Shown: piece by piece, positions 54,029 through 63,230 of the stretch | How positions within the stretch are numbered: position 1 is the first letter of the stretch | How the letters are laid out: each line of letters starts with the position of its first letter | Source of the DNA: BMS3BBIN04 sp964552465 | GTDB taxonomy: Bacteria > Electryoneota > Electryoneia > Electryoneales > Electryoneaceae | Assembly: GCA_964552465.1 (NCBI GenBank) | Contig: CAZKGR010000008.1 | Location: 1-64,000, forward strand | Direction: 5' to 3' | DNA length: 64,000 nucleotides | Translations under genes and position numbers: made by a program | Notes under the pieces: model-generated | What the model saw: only the letters and a program-made list of their open reading frames with translations | What the model was told of the DNA's origin: nothing | The model's database searches: none

Positions 54029-54625
54029 ATGGAAATGCAAAAGTTTTGGGATTCATACTACGAATCCGATTTCAATACAGGAGTAAAAGCGGATCTCCGT
54101 TTCGTTTCCGTTATGGAGCAGTTAGATCTCAAACCCTCGATTGCTGTTGACTTGGGAGCGGGGGAAGGCGGGGATGCATTTTGGCTTGCAGAACACGGGT
54201 GGAAAGTAACCGCTGTCGACTTCTCCGCGCACGGAGTGACCAAACTGAAAGATGAAGCGCGGCTTCGTAGAGTTCCGATTCAAGTAGTTCAAGCTGATAT
54301 CTTGAAATTCAAACCAGTGCAGTCGCCGGATCTTGTGCATCTCGGATACATTCACCTTGAAGTAGCTCAGAGGACCGCTCTTTTTGAAAGAATCCATTCC
54401 ATGTTGAAGCCAGGCGGAGTGTTCACATATATCGGGATGACGGATATGTCTGATGAGGATCTGCCGCAGGGTGTATCAGCGGATATATTCACAGAGCTTT
54501 TACGGTTAAGACCGTTGGTGAGGGAAATGGAAGTGCTGATCGCCGAACAGGGACCTTGTAGCGTAGATATGGGATTTGGACCACAAGATGTAACCGGAGT
54601 ACAACTGGTAGCGAGGAAGAGATAA
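54029..54625 (+). CDS. Class I SAM-dependent methyltransferase (TehB/thiopurine-like)
   Basis: A 198-aa methyltransferase. Motif I is VDLGAGEGGDAFWLAEHGW (about 39-57), the acidic motif II is VTAVDFS, and LKPGGVFTYIGM is motif post-III. The size and short N-terminus (FWDSYYESDF) resemble TehB or other small-molecule methyltransferases. AAGGA lies before the ATG. It stands alone between MsrA and a convergent SDR gene. Substrate unknown. Confidence 0.87.
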   Translation: MEMQKFWDSYYESDFNTGVKADLRFVSVMEQLDLKPSIAVDLGAGEGGDAFWLAEHGWKVTAVDFSAHGVTKLKDEARLRRVPIQVVQADILKFKPVQSPDLVHLGYIHLEVAQRTALFERIHSMLKPGGVFTYIGMTDMSDEDLPQGVSADIFTELLRLRPLVREMEVLIAEQGPCSVDMGFGPQDVTGVQLVARKR

Positions 54626-54672
54626 TCGGATCATTCCCTGGTAGTCGTCTGGATGGCCATGAAACTCAAATT

Positions 54673-55362
54673 CTAAACCGCCAACCGTTTTGCATCGCGG
54701 AAAATCTGCCCGGTTGGACCTTCGTTGGAGAGCATCGCTGCGCGAACGATTCCAAACGCGCCTTCCTCGACAGACCTTGACGCATCTTCGCCACCCATAC
54801 GTGTTCGTACCCAGCCAGGGCTGATGGCATTGACTTTCACCGTGTCCGGGACTTCGTGGGCGAGTTTGTGAGTGTATGCTGTAAGCGCGGCTTTGGTAAC
54901 ACCATAGGTTGCTGGTGAGCTTGCAAGCGCTTGGGAGTAGAGTCCATAGCCGGAAATGACGTTGACAACACGTCCCCAATTGCGGCTGACCATCCCCGGG
55001 ACGAATGCGCGGCAGGTTCGGATAGGACCGAGGAAGTTGATTTCTGTTGCCTCACGCCATTCTTCGCATGAGGCTTCCAGTGAATCACTATCCGAGAGAA
55101 CGGCGGCGTTGTTTATCAGGATGTCGATATCAATGTCTTCACCCCGAAGGTTGGCTGCGCATGTATCGACGCTCTCTGTGCTTGCTACATCCATCTGAAA
55201 TGGCAGTACGATACCTTCCTGCTGGAGTTCGTCAACAGTTTTCTCGCAGGCGGCAAGGTTACGTCCGGTCAGAATTACTCGCAGCCCTTTCCCTAGTAGT
55301 TGGTGGCATACTTCTTTTCCGATCCCACGATTACCACCAGTTACCAGCGCCGTCCGACTCAT
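54673..55362 (-). CDS. Short-chain dehydrogenase/reductase (carbonyl reductase-like)
   Basis: A 229-aa SDR enzyme. TGGNRGIGKE (8-17) binds NADP(H); ILINNAAVLSD is the NNAG-type motif; VVNVISGYG carries the catalytic Ser, and TYGVTKAALTAYTHKLA the Tyr/Lys pair. NAISPGWVRTRMGG is also typical of carbonyl reductases. GGAGG precedes the ATG. No pathway context is visible. Confidence 0.9.
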   Translation of the reverse strand: MSRTALVTGGNRGIGKEVCHQLLGKGLRVILTGRNLAACEKTVDELQQEGIVLPFQMDVASTESVDTCAANLRGEDIDIDILINNAAVLSDSDSLEASCEEWREATEINFLGPIRTCRAFVPGMVSRNWGRVVNVISGYGLYSQALASSPATYGVTKAALTAYTHKLAHEVPDTVKVNAISPGWVRTRMGGEDASRSVEEGAFGIVRAAMLSNEGPTGQIFRDAKRLAV

Positions 55363-55511
55363 GGCTGCCTCCGTTTGGCAGGTTGTTATAATCTAAACGT
55401 AAGTATGGAAAATCGAACCACACCAGAGCAAAGAGTGTTTTGCATGCTCGCGAGATTGGTCGAACAATAGTCTCGGTTGTACTTGAACCAGCATCTGGTA
55501 GAGGATGTGGA

Positions 55512-57023
55512 TTATTTGCCAGCCAGGTGATTGCGGATGTTGCGAAGTTCGACGAAGACCAACCGTCCGCGTGGAGTCAAGCGCAGTGTCAACGTTGCAG
55601 TAATCGCAGAGGCAACGACTGCAATCGCCAAATCAACAGCATCGATTCCGGTTGCGAACCATTGTTTGCTGACGAATGATGTAAACGCGACAATCGCAGC
55701 GATCAGGATTGGGAACGGAATTAAACTAAACATGTCACTGATCGATACCGGACCTTTCCGGCCTGCTATCCAGAACTGGAACGGGATACGAAGAAAGAGG
55801 GTGCTCAACACGATTGACCATGCAACTCCTGTGGTTCCCCAGTTCAATCCGATCGCGATAGCGGTCACACTTATCGTGCTGGTGACGATGCCCATGCGCA
55901 GCATTTCAGGCATGCGATCCTGGCTGGCGAGTAACCACCCTGCGGTGAAGGAATACGGAGTGAACACAGCAGAAATGGCGAGAATGCCGAACAAGTCCGC
56001 TGTGTGTGCCCATCCTGGTCCAAAGACGACACCGACCAGTTCATCAGCCATCACAACAGTCAGCGCAAGCATCGGCGAAACCAGCAGTCCGAGCAAGCCC
56101 ACCGCCCGTCGGTAATACGACCGGTAGCGTATGGGCTCATCCAGTAAGCGGCTGAGTGTCGGCAACGAAACACGGGCGAGCGGTGTCTGTATCTGGGCCA
56201 TTGGTTGAATGACTAGCCGGAATGCGCGTTCATAATAACCCAATCCAACTGCGCCAATGTATTTTCCGATGAGGATCTGGTCAACGTTACGGCTGGCGTA
56301 ATTGATGATATTGTATCCGAGCATATTTCCGCCAAACGCGAGCAGCGAACGTACATCCGCGTTTCGTTTGGGCAGTCCGGGAATCCATCCACAGAAAATC
56401 CAGAATCCTAGTCCAGTCAACACTCCTTGTACGACATGGTAGATCACCAGCGACCAGTAGGACATGCCCATCATCGCAGTGATGATGGCCACGACAACCC
56501 CTGTTCCAATAGCCGTGTTTTCTACTGATACGAGTCGTCCAAACCGCATTTGCCGGGCAAGAATCGCTCGGTGCTGTGAACTCAGGCCAATAGGCAGGAA
56601 TGAGAGTGCAATCCATATCGTGATATGTTCAACTTCAGGCTGATTATAGAATGCTGCGAGCCAGGGGGAGGCGATCATCATTGCGAAAACTACCAGGAAA
56701 CTGAATCCGGCATTGATCCAAAACAGGTTGGATGATTGAGCATGCGTGATGTCGGCCTTCTGGATCGTCGCGTAGGTAAGTCCCAGATCCTTCATCACGA
56801 GCAGGAATCCGAGGATCGCGACGACCATTGCCACAATACCGAATTCTTCGGGAGTCAACAATCGGGCGAGAATGATATTCAGCACCATCTGCATTGAAAA
56901 GCGCAGAGCCTGCCCACCCCCGATGGCCAAACCGCTACGGACAGACTTCTGCCCTAACGAAGCTTTTACATCATCGGTATTGAAGAACCGTTCGGGATCG
57001 CGTTTGATTTGTTTGTTGGTCAC
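55512..57023 (-). CDS. Polysaccharide flippase (Wzx/WzxC-like, MOP superfamily)
   Basis: A 503-aa membrane protein with about 14 helices that would flip lipid-linked sugars across the inner membrane. The region GGGQALRFSMQMVLNIILARLLTPEEFGIVAM is the usual opening of the WzxC/lipopolysaccharide exporter family, and ASRNVDQILIGKYIGAVGLGYYERAFRLV is its conserved middle. The start is GTG with no strong ribosome site. No glycosyltransferases lie beside it in this window. Confidence 0.88.
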   Translation of the reverse strand: MTNKQIKRDPERFFNTDDVKASLGQKSVRSGLAIGGGQALRFSMQMVLNIILARLLTPEEFGIVAMVVAILGFLLVMKDLGLTYATIQKADITHAQSSNLFWINAGFSFLVVFAMMIASPWLAAFYNQPEVEHITIWIALSFLPIGLSSQHRAILARQMRFGRLVSVENTAIGTGVVVAIITAMMGMSYWSLVIYHVVQGVLTGLGFWIFCGWIPGLPKRNADVRSLLAFGGNMLGYNIINYASRNVDQILIGKYIGAVGLGYYERAFRLVIQPMAQIQTPLARVSLPTLSRLLDEPIRYRSYYRRAVGLLGLLVSPMLALTVVMADELVGVVFGPGWAHTADLFGILAISAVFTPYSFTAGWLLASQDRMPEMLRMGIVTSTISVTAIAIGLNWGTTGVAWSIVLSTLFLRIPFQFWIAGRKGPVSISDMFSLIPFPILIAAIVAFTSFVSKQWFATGIDAVDLAIAVVASAITATLTLRLTPRGRLVFVELRNIRNHLAGK

Positions 57024-57191
57024 AAATGCTTCGCGTAGGTCTTTGTTATCGGATTTTCAGGCTCAAACTCGCTGGGTTGAATGTACGTTCCTTCGCCAGT
57101 ACACGCTGACAGTGTGGAGGCTGGAAGTCGCAGGTTAGGGACTCACTGAGAGATTCTTTAGAACAGTCTCAGAGCCATGCTACAGGAGTAC

Positions 57192-57234
57192 TTGCATGGT
57201 AGTTGTTATTTTTATATTTTCACAATTGTGAAAA
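57192..57234 (+). promoter_or_regulatory. Promoter and operator of the arsenic operon
   Basis: TTGCAT (57192-57197), 17 bases, TATTTT (57215-57220) form a moderate promoter. A perfect 18-base palindrome TTTTCACAATTGTGAAAA (57217-57234) overlaps the -10 and lies 12 bases before arsR. This is the expected ArsR autoregulatory arrangement. Confidence 0.65.
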
Positions 57235-57246
57235 TGAGGAAATAGC

Positions 57247-57618
57247 ATGAGTAAGATGGTAAAGCGGCTGAAAGCCCTCGCAGACAAAACACGATTGTAC
57301 ATACTCTATTTGATTGCACAAACGGATGAGTGTTGTGTTTGTGAAATACAGGAACTGTTGGATCTGACGGCTCCTACAGCGTCCCGCAACCTGCGGATTC
57401 TGGAAGAAGCCGGATTTGTTACGAAACGTCGGGCAGGAAAATGGATGTACTACCGATTGGATAAAATGCAGGGCAATTGGGAAAAGCTACGCACTGATCT
57501 TTTGCAGGCCGCGAGCGACAGTGATGATAACCCTGATTTGACGGACAAGATCAAGGCATTTGCGGAAGCTGGATGTTGTTCTACAAGTCGGCTAACCGGG
57601 GATAAACGCGAATCATGA
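57247..57618 (+). CDS. arsR: ArsR-family arsenic-responsive repressor
   Basis: A 123-aa winged-helix repressor. The DNA-binding helix region is ECCVCEIQELLDLTAPTASRNLRIL, and the Cys residues in CCVC at its first helix resemble the arsenite-binding CVC of classical ArsR. GFVTKRRAGKWMYYRL is the wing. A Cys pair near the C-terminus (AGCCSTS) may add binding ligands. It overlaps acr3 by 4 bases. Arsenite binding should release the palindromic operator upstream. Confidence 0.93.
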   Translation: MSKMVKRLKALADKTRLYILYLIAQTDECCVCEIQELLDLTAPTASRNLRILEEAGFVTKRRAGKWMYYRLDKMQGNWEKLRTDLLQAASDSDDNPDLTDKIKAFAEAGCCSTSRLTGDKRES

Positions 57619-58709
57619 AGCAAGAACATAATTCGGAACCGGGATTCCGTCCAAAACGGCTGTCTGTACTGGATCGTTACCTGACTGTCTGGATTCTAGC
57701 CGCGATGGCAGTCGGCGTGCTGCTCGGTGCCTTCATGCCTGCGGTGCCTGAGGCACTGGATAAAATGAGTGTCGGCACTACGTCCATCCCTATTGCGATC
57801 GGCCTGATCCTGATGATGTATCCGCCGCTCGCGAAAGTGCGGTATGAAGAACTACCGCGTGTCTTCAAGGACGTCAAGGTGTTGAGTTTGTCATTAGTGT
57901 TGAACTGGGTACTTGGACCAATCCTGATGTTCGGGTTGGCGGTGTTTTTCCTGCGTGACTTCCCACATTACATGACGGGTTTGATCCTGATCGGGTTGGC
58001 ACGATGTATTGCGATGGTCATTGTCTGGAATGATCTGGCAGATGGCAGCCGTGAATATGCAGCGGGATTGGTAGCATTTAATAGTTTGTTCCAGGTGTTC
58101 TTTTATGCTTTGTACGCGTTCGTGTTTATCACCCTGATTCCTCCCTTCCTGGGAATGGAAGGATATGTGGTTGATATCTCCATGGGGCAGATAGCGCAGT
58201 CAGTGATGATCTATCTCGGGATACCGTTCCTCGCTGGATTTCTCACACGACTGATCCTGCGTCGGCTGAAGGGTGATGAGTGGTACACGCAGAAGTTCAT
58301 CCCGAAGATCAGCCCGATTACGTTGACTGCGTTGCTGTTCACGATCGTGGTGATGTTCAGCTTGCAGGGTGAGAATGTACTCGCATTGCCAATGGATGTT
58401 GCCCGTATCGCAGTTCCGTTGCTGATCTATTTCGTGGTCATGTTCCTGCTGTCATTCGTATTGGCGAAGGGTGTTAAGACGAAGTATGCGACCTCAGCTT
58501 CGATCTCATTTACGGCAGCATCAAACAATTTCGAGCTGGCGATTGCAGTTGCGGTCGCGGTGTTTGGGATCAATTCTGCGGAAGCGTTCGCGGCTGTGAT
58601 TGGACCGTTGGTCGAGGTTCCGGTGCTGGTGGCGTTGGTCGGTGTAGCGAAGTGGTTCCAGCGAAATTGGTTCGCAGAAGACAGTCAAACTGAGAGCAGT
58701 CCATCGTGA
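57615..58709 (+). CDS. acr3: ACR3-family arsenite efflux permease
   Basis: A 364-aa membrane protein with ten helices that exports arsenite. GLARCIAMVIVWNDLADG contains the conserved Cys131 of ACR3 proteins, and VIGPLVEVPVLVALVGVA near the end holds the conserved Glu. TAASNNFELAIAVAVAVFG is a further family signature. It starts within the arsR stop (ATGA) and overlaps arsC by 4 bases. Confidence 0.95.
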   Translation: MKQEHNSEPGFRPKRLSVLDRYLTVWILAAMAVGVLLGAFMPAVPEALDKMSVGTTSIPIAIGLILMMYPPLAKVRYEELPRVFKDVKVLSLSLVLNWVLGPILMFGLAVFFLRDFPHYMTGLILIGLARCIAMVIVWNDLADGSREYAAGLVAFNSLFQVFFYALYAFVFITLIPPFLGMEGYVVDISMGQIAQSVMIYLGIPFLAGFLTRLILRRLKGDEWYTQKFIPKISPITLTALLFTIVVMFSLQGENVLALPMDVARIAVPLLIYFVVMFLLSFVLAKGVKTKYATSASISFTAASNNFELAIAVAVAVFGINSAEAFAAVIGPLVEVPVLVALVGVAKWFQRNWFAEDSQTESSPS

Positions 58710-59125
58710 AAAATGTGTTGATTCTATGCACCGGTAATTCAGCTCGCAGCATCATGGCAGAATACCTGATAAATCATGAATTGAGGGATTCGTGGCATGC
58801 CTTTTCCGCGGGCGTGAATCCCTCGCGTGTGAACGCGTACGCCGAAGCAGTGATGGCCGAACTTGGCATTTCGCTGGATGACGCCAGATCCAAGTCTGTT
58901 GAGGAATTCATCGAACGCGATGATCTAGATCTTGTGATTACGGTCTGCGATCACGCACGCGAAACCTGCCCGGTGTTCACCAAGCCGGTTGAGCAGGTAC
59001 ATGTCGGATTTGAAGATCCAGCGCCATTCTCAGATCAGGGAGAAGAGATCGCGCTTGGAAAGTTCCGTGAAGTGCGGGATCAGATTAAAGAAACGTTGCT
59101 GCCGCTGTTGAAGCAGCTTGATTGA
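58706..59125 (+). CDS. arsC: Arsenate reductase, thioredoxin-coupled (LMW phosphatase type)
   Basis: A 139-aa arsenate reductase. The phosphatase loop is LCTGNSARS with Cys8 and Arg14; Cys81 and Cys88 (VCDHARETCPV) form the disulfide relay, and FEDPAP holds the Asp. This is the pI258-type enzyme, which reduces arsenate to arsenite for the ACR3 pump. The start is GTG within the acr3 stop. Confidence 0.95.
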   Translation: MKNVLILCTGNSARSIMAEYLINHELRDSWHAFSAGVNPSRVNAYAEAVMAELGISLDDARSKSVEEFIERDDLDLVITVCDHARETCPVFTKPVEQVHVGFEDPAPFSDQGEEIALGKFREVRDQIKETLLPLLKQLD

Positions 59126-59130
59126 ATACG

Positions 59131-59159
59131 AGTCATCCTGAGCGCAGTGAAGGATCTCT
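59131..59159. repeat. Dispersed TCATCCTGAGC...AGGATCTCTC repeat, copy 2
   Basis: A 29-base relative of 48186-48214 (26 of 29 identical). It lies between arsC and arsM and is read as MNTSHPERSEGSL in a spurious N-terminal extension of arsM. Confidence 0.7.
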
Positions 59160-59187
59160 CTTTTGCCTTTTGATAAAGGAACGAAAC

Positions 59188-60039
59188 ATGCCAGACAACG
59201 AACAGATCAGGACACATGTAGCGGACTCATACGCCAAAGCTGTGACCAAGGGCACGGGATGTTGCGGCGACGCTGGAATGACTACGAAGGGTGTAGTGGT
59301 TCAGTGGGCGGGCTACGGGAAAGAAGAAACCGAAAATCTTCCGGAGGATGCCGTACTCAATTCCTTCGGCTGCGGGAATCCGCTGGCATTCAGTGAAGTG
59401 CGCGAAGGCCAGACGGTCGTCGATCTCGGTAGTGGCGCCGGGATTGACCTGTTGATCGCAGCACGCAAAGTAGGACCATCCGGCCGCGTGATTGGTGTTG
59501 ACATGACGGACGATATGCTTGCCGCAGCACGCAAAAACATCGCTGAATCCGGTTACAGTAACATCGAAGTGCGCAAGGGGCTGATTGAGTCATTGCCGGT
59601 GGACGACAACTCGGTAGACTGGGTGATCAGCAATTGTGTGATCAATCTGTCGCCTGAGAAGGACAAGGTCTTCGCTGAGATCAAGCGTGTGCTCAAACCC
59701 GGTGGTCAGATGCGTGTCAGTGACATTGTGGTTGACGATCTGCCGGACTGGGTACGGAACGACGAGCGGTTGTACAACACATGCATCGGTGGTGCTGTCG
59801 GCGAAGATGAGTATCTGGCAGGATTGCGTGACGCAGGATTGACCGATGTTCGCGTCGCGGAAACGCTTGTCTATGAAGAAAGTCAGATTGGCGCGTTGAT
59901 CGAGTCCGAGGTCGACGGAGAAGCTATAGGTTGTTGCGGTGGAGAGAAGATTGCTGACACGGCAATTGTCAAAGCTGCAGCAGCGGAGTTTGCTGGCAAA
60001 GTTCGCAGCTCGGTGATCGTTGCTCAAAAGCCCGTGTAA
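59188..60039 (+). CDS. arsM: Arsenite S-adenosylmethionine methyltransferase
   Basis: A 283-aa methyltransferase that converts arsenite to methylated arsenicals. GCCGDAG (Cys25-26) and SFGCGNPL (Cys62) with NCVINLSP supply the arsenic-binding cysteines; VVDLGSGAGIDLLIAARKVG is SAM motif I. ATG 59188 follows AAAGGA; the longer frame from 59122 is translated through a dispersed repeat. A CCGG pair near the C-terminus (IGCCGGEK) is shared with many ArsM proteins. It completes arsR-acr3-arsC-arsM. Confidence 0.93.
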   Translation: MPDNEQIRTHVADSYAKAVTKGTGCCGDAGMTTKGVVVQWAGYGKEETENLPEDAVLNSFGCGNPLAFSEVREGQTVVDLGSGAGIDLLIAARKVGPSGRVIGVDMTDDMLAAARKNIAESGYSNIEVRKGLIESLPVDDNSVDWVISNCVINLSPEKDKVFAEIKRVLKPGGQMRVSDIVVDDLPDWVRNDERLYNTCIGGAVGEDEYLAGLRDAGLTDVRVAETLVYEESQIGALIESEVDGEAIGCCGGEKIADTAIVKAAAAEFAGKVRSSVIVAQKPV

Positions 60040-60061
60040 GGGTTGCAGTATTTCGAACAAT

Positions 60062-60095
60062 AGGCCACGAACTGATGTTCGTGGCCTTTATTGTT
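60062..60095 (+). terminator. Rho-independent terminator of the ars operon
   Basis: AGGCCACGAAC (60062-60072), loop TGAT, GTTCGTGGCCT (60077-60087), then TTATTGTT. It lies 22 bases past arsM. Confidence 0.88.
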
Positions 60096-60115
60096 GATCA
60101 TCCCAGAATCTATAC

Positions 60116-60136
60116 CCCGGATTCAGCGAATCCGGG
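60116..60136. repeat. CCCGGATTC-AGC-GAATCCGGG hairpin
   Basis: A perfect 9-bp stem with a 3-base loop, followed by CTAC. On the minus strand it reads GTAGCCCGGATTC..., sharing its GTAGCCCGG edge with the element at 49886. It lies just past the end of the subtilisin-like gene, but no T-tract follows, so it is listed as a repeat. Confidence 0.55.
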
Positions 60137-60142
60137 CTACAA

Positions 60143-63028
60143 TTATTTCATCAGCACAACTTTCTGCACCGAATGATGATCCGCGTGTTGAATCTGCAGC
60201 AGGTACACACCTGCCGCCAGCGAACCACCACTCTGGTTCGCGGAGATAGATAACGCATGCCATCCGGCGTTGAGATCATGAGTCTGAGTCATGACGAGTT
60301 GTCCGAGCACGTTGTACATCGCCAACCGGACTTCGCCAGCCGCTGGCATCGCCACCTTCATCGTGAAAGAAGAATTGAACGGATTCGGATACGCCTGACC
60401 AATCTCAAAATCGAGCGGGAGCGCGGATTCAACCACCTCATCCTCAACACTCGATGGCGCATACAATACGAGACGGGTGTAATTACCAGATCCGAACCGA
60501 CCATCACCTGTCTGGATAGGTCCGATATCGAGCGTCTCGCCGTTTCCTTCGGCGGTATTCCAGATTTCGAAAGTCATGAAATTGCCTTCGGTGAAGCCCT
60601 GCCCATTGCCCAAGTCTTCATAGGCGTGGATGATGAGCGGATAGACATCATGCTCAGGCGCGATCACACCTACTACCAGGTCGCCATCGAGCACAGCAAT
60701 CTCATAGTCTGCCAGTGGTTCAGGCAGTCCGCCGGTAATCACGATCGGATAAGGTGCATCGTTGATCTCGACTGGATCGAAGTGTTCCAGTTCGGTCGGC
60801 AGCAGCTTGACCGTTGTCACGTCGAAAAAGCTCCAGCCGGTGTCGAGGTTGCGAGCGCCAAGGCGAACACCGTTGATGGGCATGTCAGACACTGTCATCA
60901 CCTGATGTGCGAGCATCTGCAGATGATCATTGACGGCAAACACCTCAAGCTGACCGTCCAGATAACGGACTGTCAGGTGGTACCACTCGTACAGATCAAT
61001 GTCGTATGTGCCTGTTATCTCGCTTGTCCCCCCGGAAATGGAATCGTGTAGCCATAAATCGCCATCATTGCCCGTGTAAATGGTGAATCTCTCATCATTG
61101 GAATACAATTCTACCGCACCTGCTTCCCCATCTGATTGGGGATAGCGCGTATTCTGTATCCATGTTTCCACTTGCACACCATCTGAATTCGCGAAGTACC
61201 GCTGGACGCCGTTCGGCAGGTTCGCCGGGGCAGAGACGCCAATCGCCCATTCGCCATCATATGGCAGGCTGGTGAAATGGCGAGTGTTGTTCGAATTGAT
61301 GATTTCCCACGGCGTTTCTTCCGGGAATTCGTAACTGTCGACAATCGGCAATCCGAACAGGCCGGAGAAGACGATGGTCTGCTTCAACGGTATGGTTTCG
61401 ATGCCACCGTAGACACCTCGCACCATGTAGCGATAGGTTCCTGGTTCAGGCAGAACATCATCCATCTGCAAATCGGTAGTCAATTCAACCAGCAATTCGC
61501 CATCACGATAGATGTTGTAACCCTGGAAGTCGTCATGATCTTCAGGATCGGAATACCAGGACATGGTAACGATTCCATTCTCACGGTCAACGGTTGAATT
61601 GAAATACACCATCGGGGGTACAGTGACGGACAACGAATACTCCAATGCCCGGTGCGCGTTTACCCGTCCAGCACCGAGCAATCCGGCCAATGATGGGTTC
61701 AGCTCGTCAAGATCATCCGCGCTGCTCAGGATCACCGTTTCAACCTGATCATCAGTCAACTCAGGCAGATAGCTGATGACATACGCGGCCACCGAAGCCG
61801 CGTTCGGGCTGGCCATCGATGTACCCTGCCACGCGACATAGTCTTCCGGACGATAGTTTTCACCGACCATCGTGCTCCAGATGCCAGTTCCTGGCGCGGA
61901 GATACCGCACCATGTCCCATATGTTGAGAAACCGGCTTTGTTATCGGTCGGTGTGCTGGCGACAACGGCAATCGCGCCATCGTATGCGGCGGGATAGTTC
62001 ATATTCGAGTTGCCGTTGTTCCCGGCTGAAGCGAACAGGATAACGTTGTTGTCGCGCGCATAGTGGATAACATCCTGGTAGGCTTGCTGCGAACCACCTC
62101 CACCAAAGGAGATGCTGATCACGCGCGTACCCATATCGGTAGCGTATTGGATTGCAGCCATAAAGTCTGCACTCATCCCGCTACCTTGCAATGATCCACC
62201 GTCCAGCCAGGCGAATCCAGCTTTCAGCGGGAAGGAGACGACATTCCACGATGCGGACGCGACACCGATCCCGTTGTCTGTAGTCGCAGCGGCAGTGCCT
62301 TGTACATGAGTACCGTGACCATGTACATCAGGGAAGATCATATTGTCGCGCGGACCGTAATCTTCGCCTTCAGCTGGCGTACCGAATGGATCAGTGGATA
62401 CGAAATCCCAACCAGTCAGGTCGTCGATGAATCCGTTGTTATCATCATCGATTCCATTTTCGTCGCTTTCGTCCCACTCGCCGTTGTTGTTCAGGTCTTC
62501 GCCGGGATTGATATACATGTTCGCGTGCAGATCTTCGTGGGTAATCTTGCAACCGGTGTCAATGGTGGTGATCAGGATTTCCGTGTCAGCCTGGTATTCT
62601 TCCCAAGCCTGCGGGCATTCCATGATCTCCAGTCCCCACATGTTGTAGATGCTGTAATCGTCAGGAACGAGCATCGCCTGATGCACTTCATCCAGCTCAG
62701 CGGACACGATTCCGGGTCCGGAACTGACCTGCGGCAGCAGTTCCTCGGCATCAATGTCTGAGACAACTCGGAACCAGCGGTTGAGATTATGTTCATACCA
62801 GGACTCGAGTTTGTCTGGATCGTTCGGTTCATAGAACACAGGTACAAGCTGAGTTTGCGGACCTGTAGCATCAACGATCGCGGCAGGCAAAGTGCCAGAC
62901 TCGCGCGCGTTCACGGCAGCGTAGTCATCAAGCTGCACCAGCACACGTGGTGCGGGAGCAGCGATAACAGATATGGATACGATAAGCAACAGTACAAGTG
63001 CGCCAGACGTCAGGCGTATCATGGACAA
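60143..63028 (-). CDS. Subtilisin-like (S8) serine protease with type IX sorting domain
   Basis: A 961-aa secreted protease. After the signal peptide (about 1-24) and a propeptide comes an S8 domain with a full triad: Asp157 in TIDTG, His238 in GHGTHVQGTAA and Ser404 in GTSMASPNAAS. The acidic segment after the Asp (DENGIDDDNNGFIDD) is a probable calcium loop. Next come a fibronectin III-like domain (about 480-545, GYNIYRDGELL), a jelly-roll-like domain (about 565-735), and the sorting domain (about 890-961, YPNPFNSS...AGVYLLQI...VLMK). It would be exported through the outer membrane and degrade external protein. Confidence 0.93.
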   Translation of the reverse strand: MSMIRLTSGALVLLLIVSISVIAAPAPRVLVQLDDYAAVNARESGTLPAAIVDATGPQTQLVPVFYEPNDPDKLESWYEHNLNRWFRVVSDIDAEELLPQVSSGPGIVSAELDEVHQAMLVPDDYSIYNMWGLEIMECPQAWEEYQADTEILITTIDTGCKITHEDLHANMYINPGEDLNNNGEWDESDENGIDDDNNGFIDDLTGWDFVSTDPFGTPAEGEDYGPRDNMIFPDVHGHGTHVQGTAAATTDNGIGVASASWNVVSFPLKAGFAWLDGGSLQGSGMSADFMAAIQYATDMGTRVISISFGGGGSQQAYQDVIHYARDNNVILFASAGNNGNSNMNYPAAYDGAIAVVASTPTDNKAGFSTYGTWCGISAPGTGIWSTMVGENYRPEDYVAWQGTSMASPNAASVAAYVISYLPELTDDQVETVILSSADDLDELNPSLAGLLGAGRVNAHRALEYSLSVTVPPMVYFNSTVDRENGIVTMSWYSDPEDHDDFQGYNIYRDGELLVELTTDLQMDDVLPEPGTYRYMVRGVYGGIETIPLKQTIVFSGLFGLPIVDSYEFPEETPWEIINSNNTRHFTSLPYDGEWAIGVSAPANLPNGVQRYFANSDGVQVETWIQNTRYPQSDGEAGAVELYSNDERFTIYTGNDGDLWLHDSISGGTSEITGTYDIDLYEWYHLTVRYLDGQLEVFAVNDHLQMLAHQVMTVSDMPINGVRLGARNLDTGWSFFDVTTVKLLPTELEHFDPVEINDAPYPIVITGGLPEPLADYEIAVLDGDLVVGVIAPEHDVYPLIIHAYEDLGNGQGFTEGNFMTFEIWNTAEGNGETLDIGPIQTGDGRFGSGNYTRLVLYAPSSVEDEVVESALPLDFEIGQAYPNPFNSSFTMKVAMPAAGEVRLAMYNVLGQLVMTQTHDLNAGWHALSISANQSGGSLAAGVYLLQIQHADHHSVQKVVLMK

Positions 63029-63230
63029 TCCTCCACGGAGAAAATGTGTTAAATCACTATGGTTGAAGCATCTGCGGGAAACTCACGGCAGAGGGTGGAC
63101 CCGTTCAACGGTGAGAAGTACGCATGCGTCAACAATCAGGGCCCATAGCATAGCCTCTGAACGTTGGATGAGCAAACGTTTTAAATGATGTTGAAGAAGT
63201 TTTTGGAGAACGAGAGAACTACAATATTGG

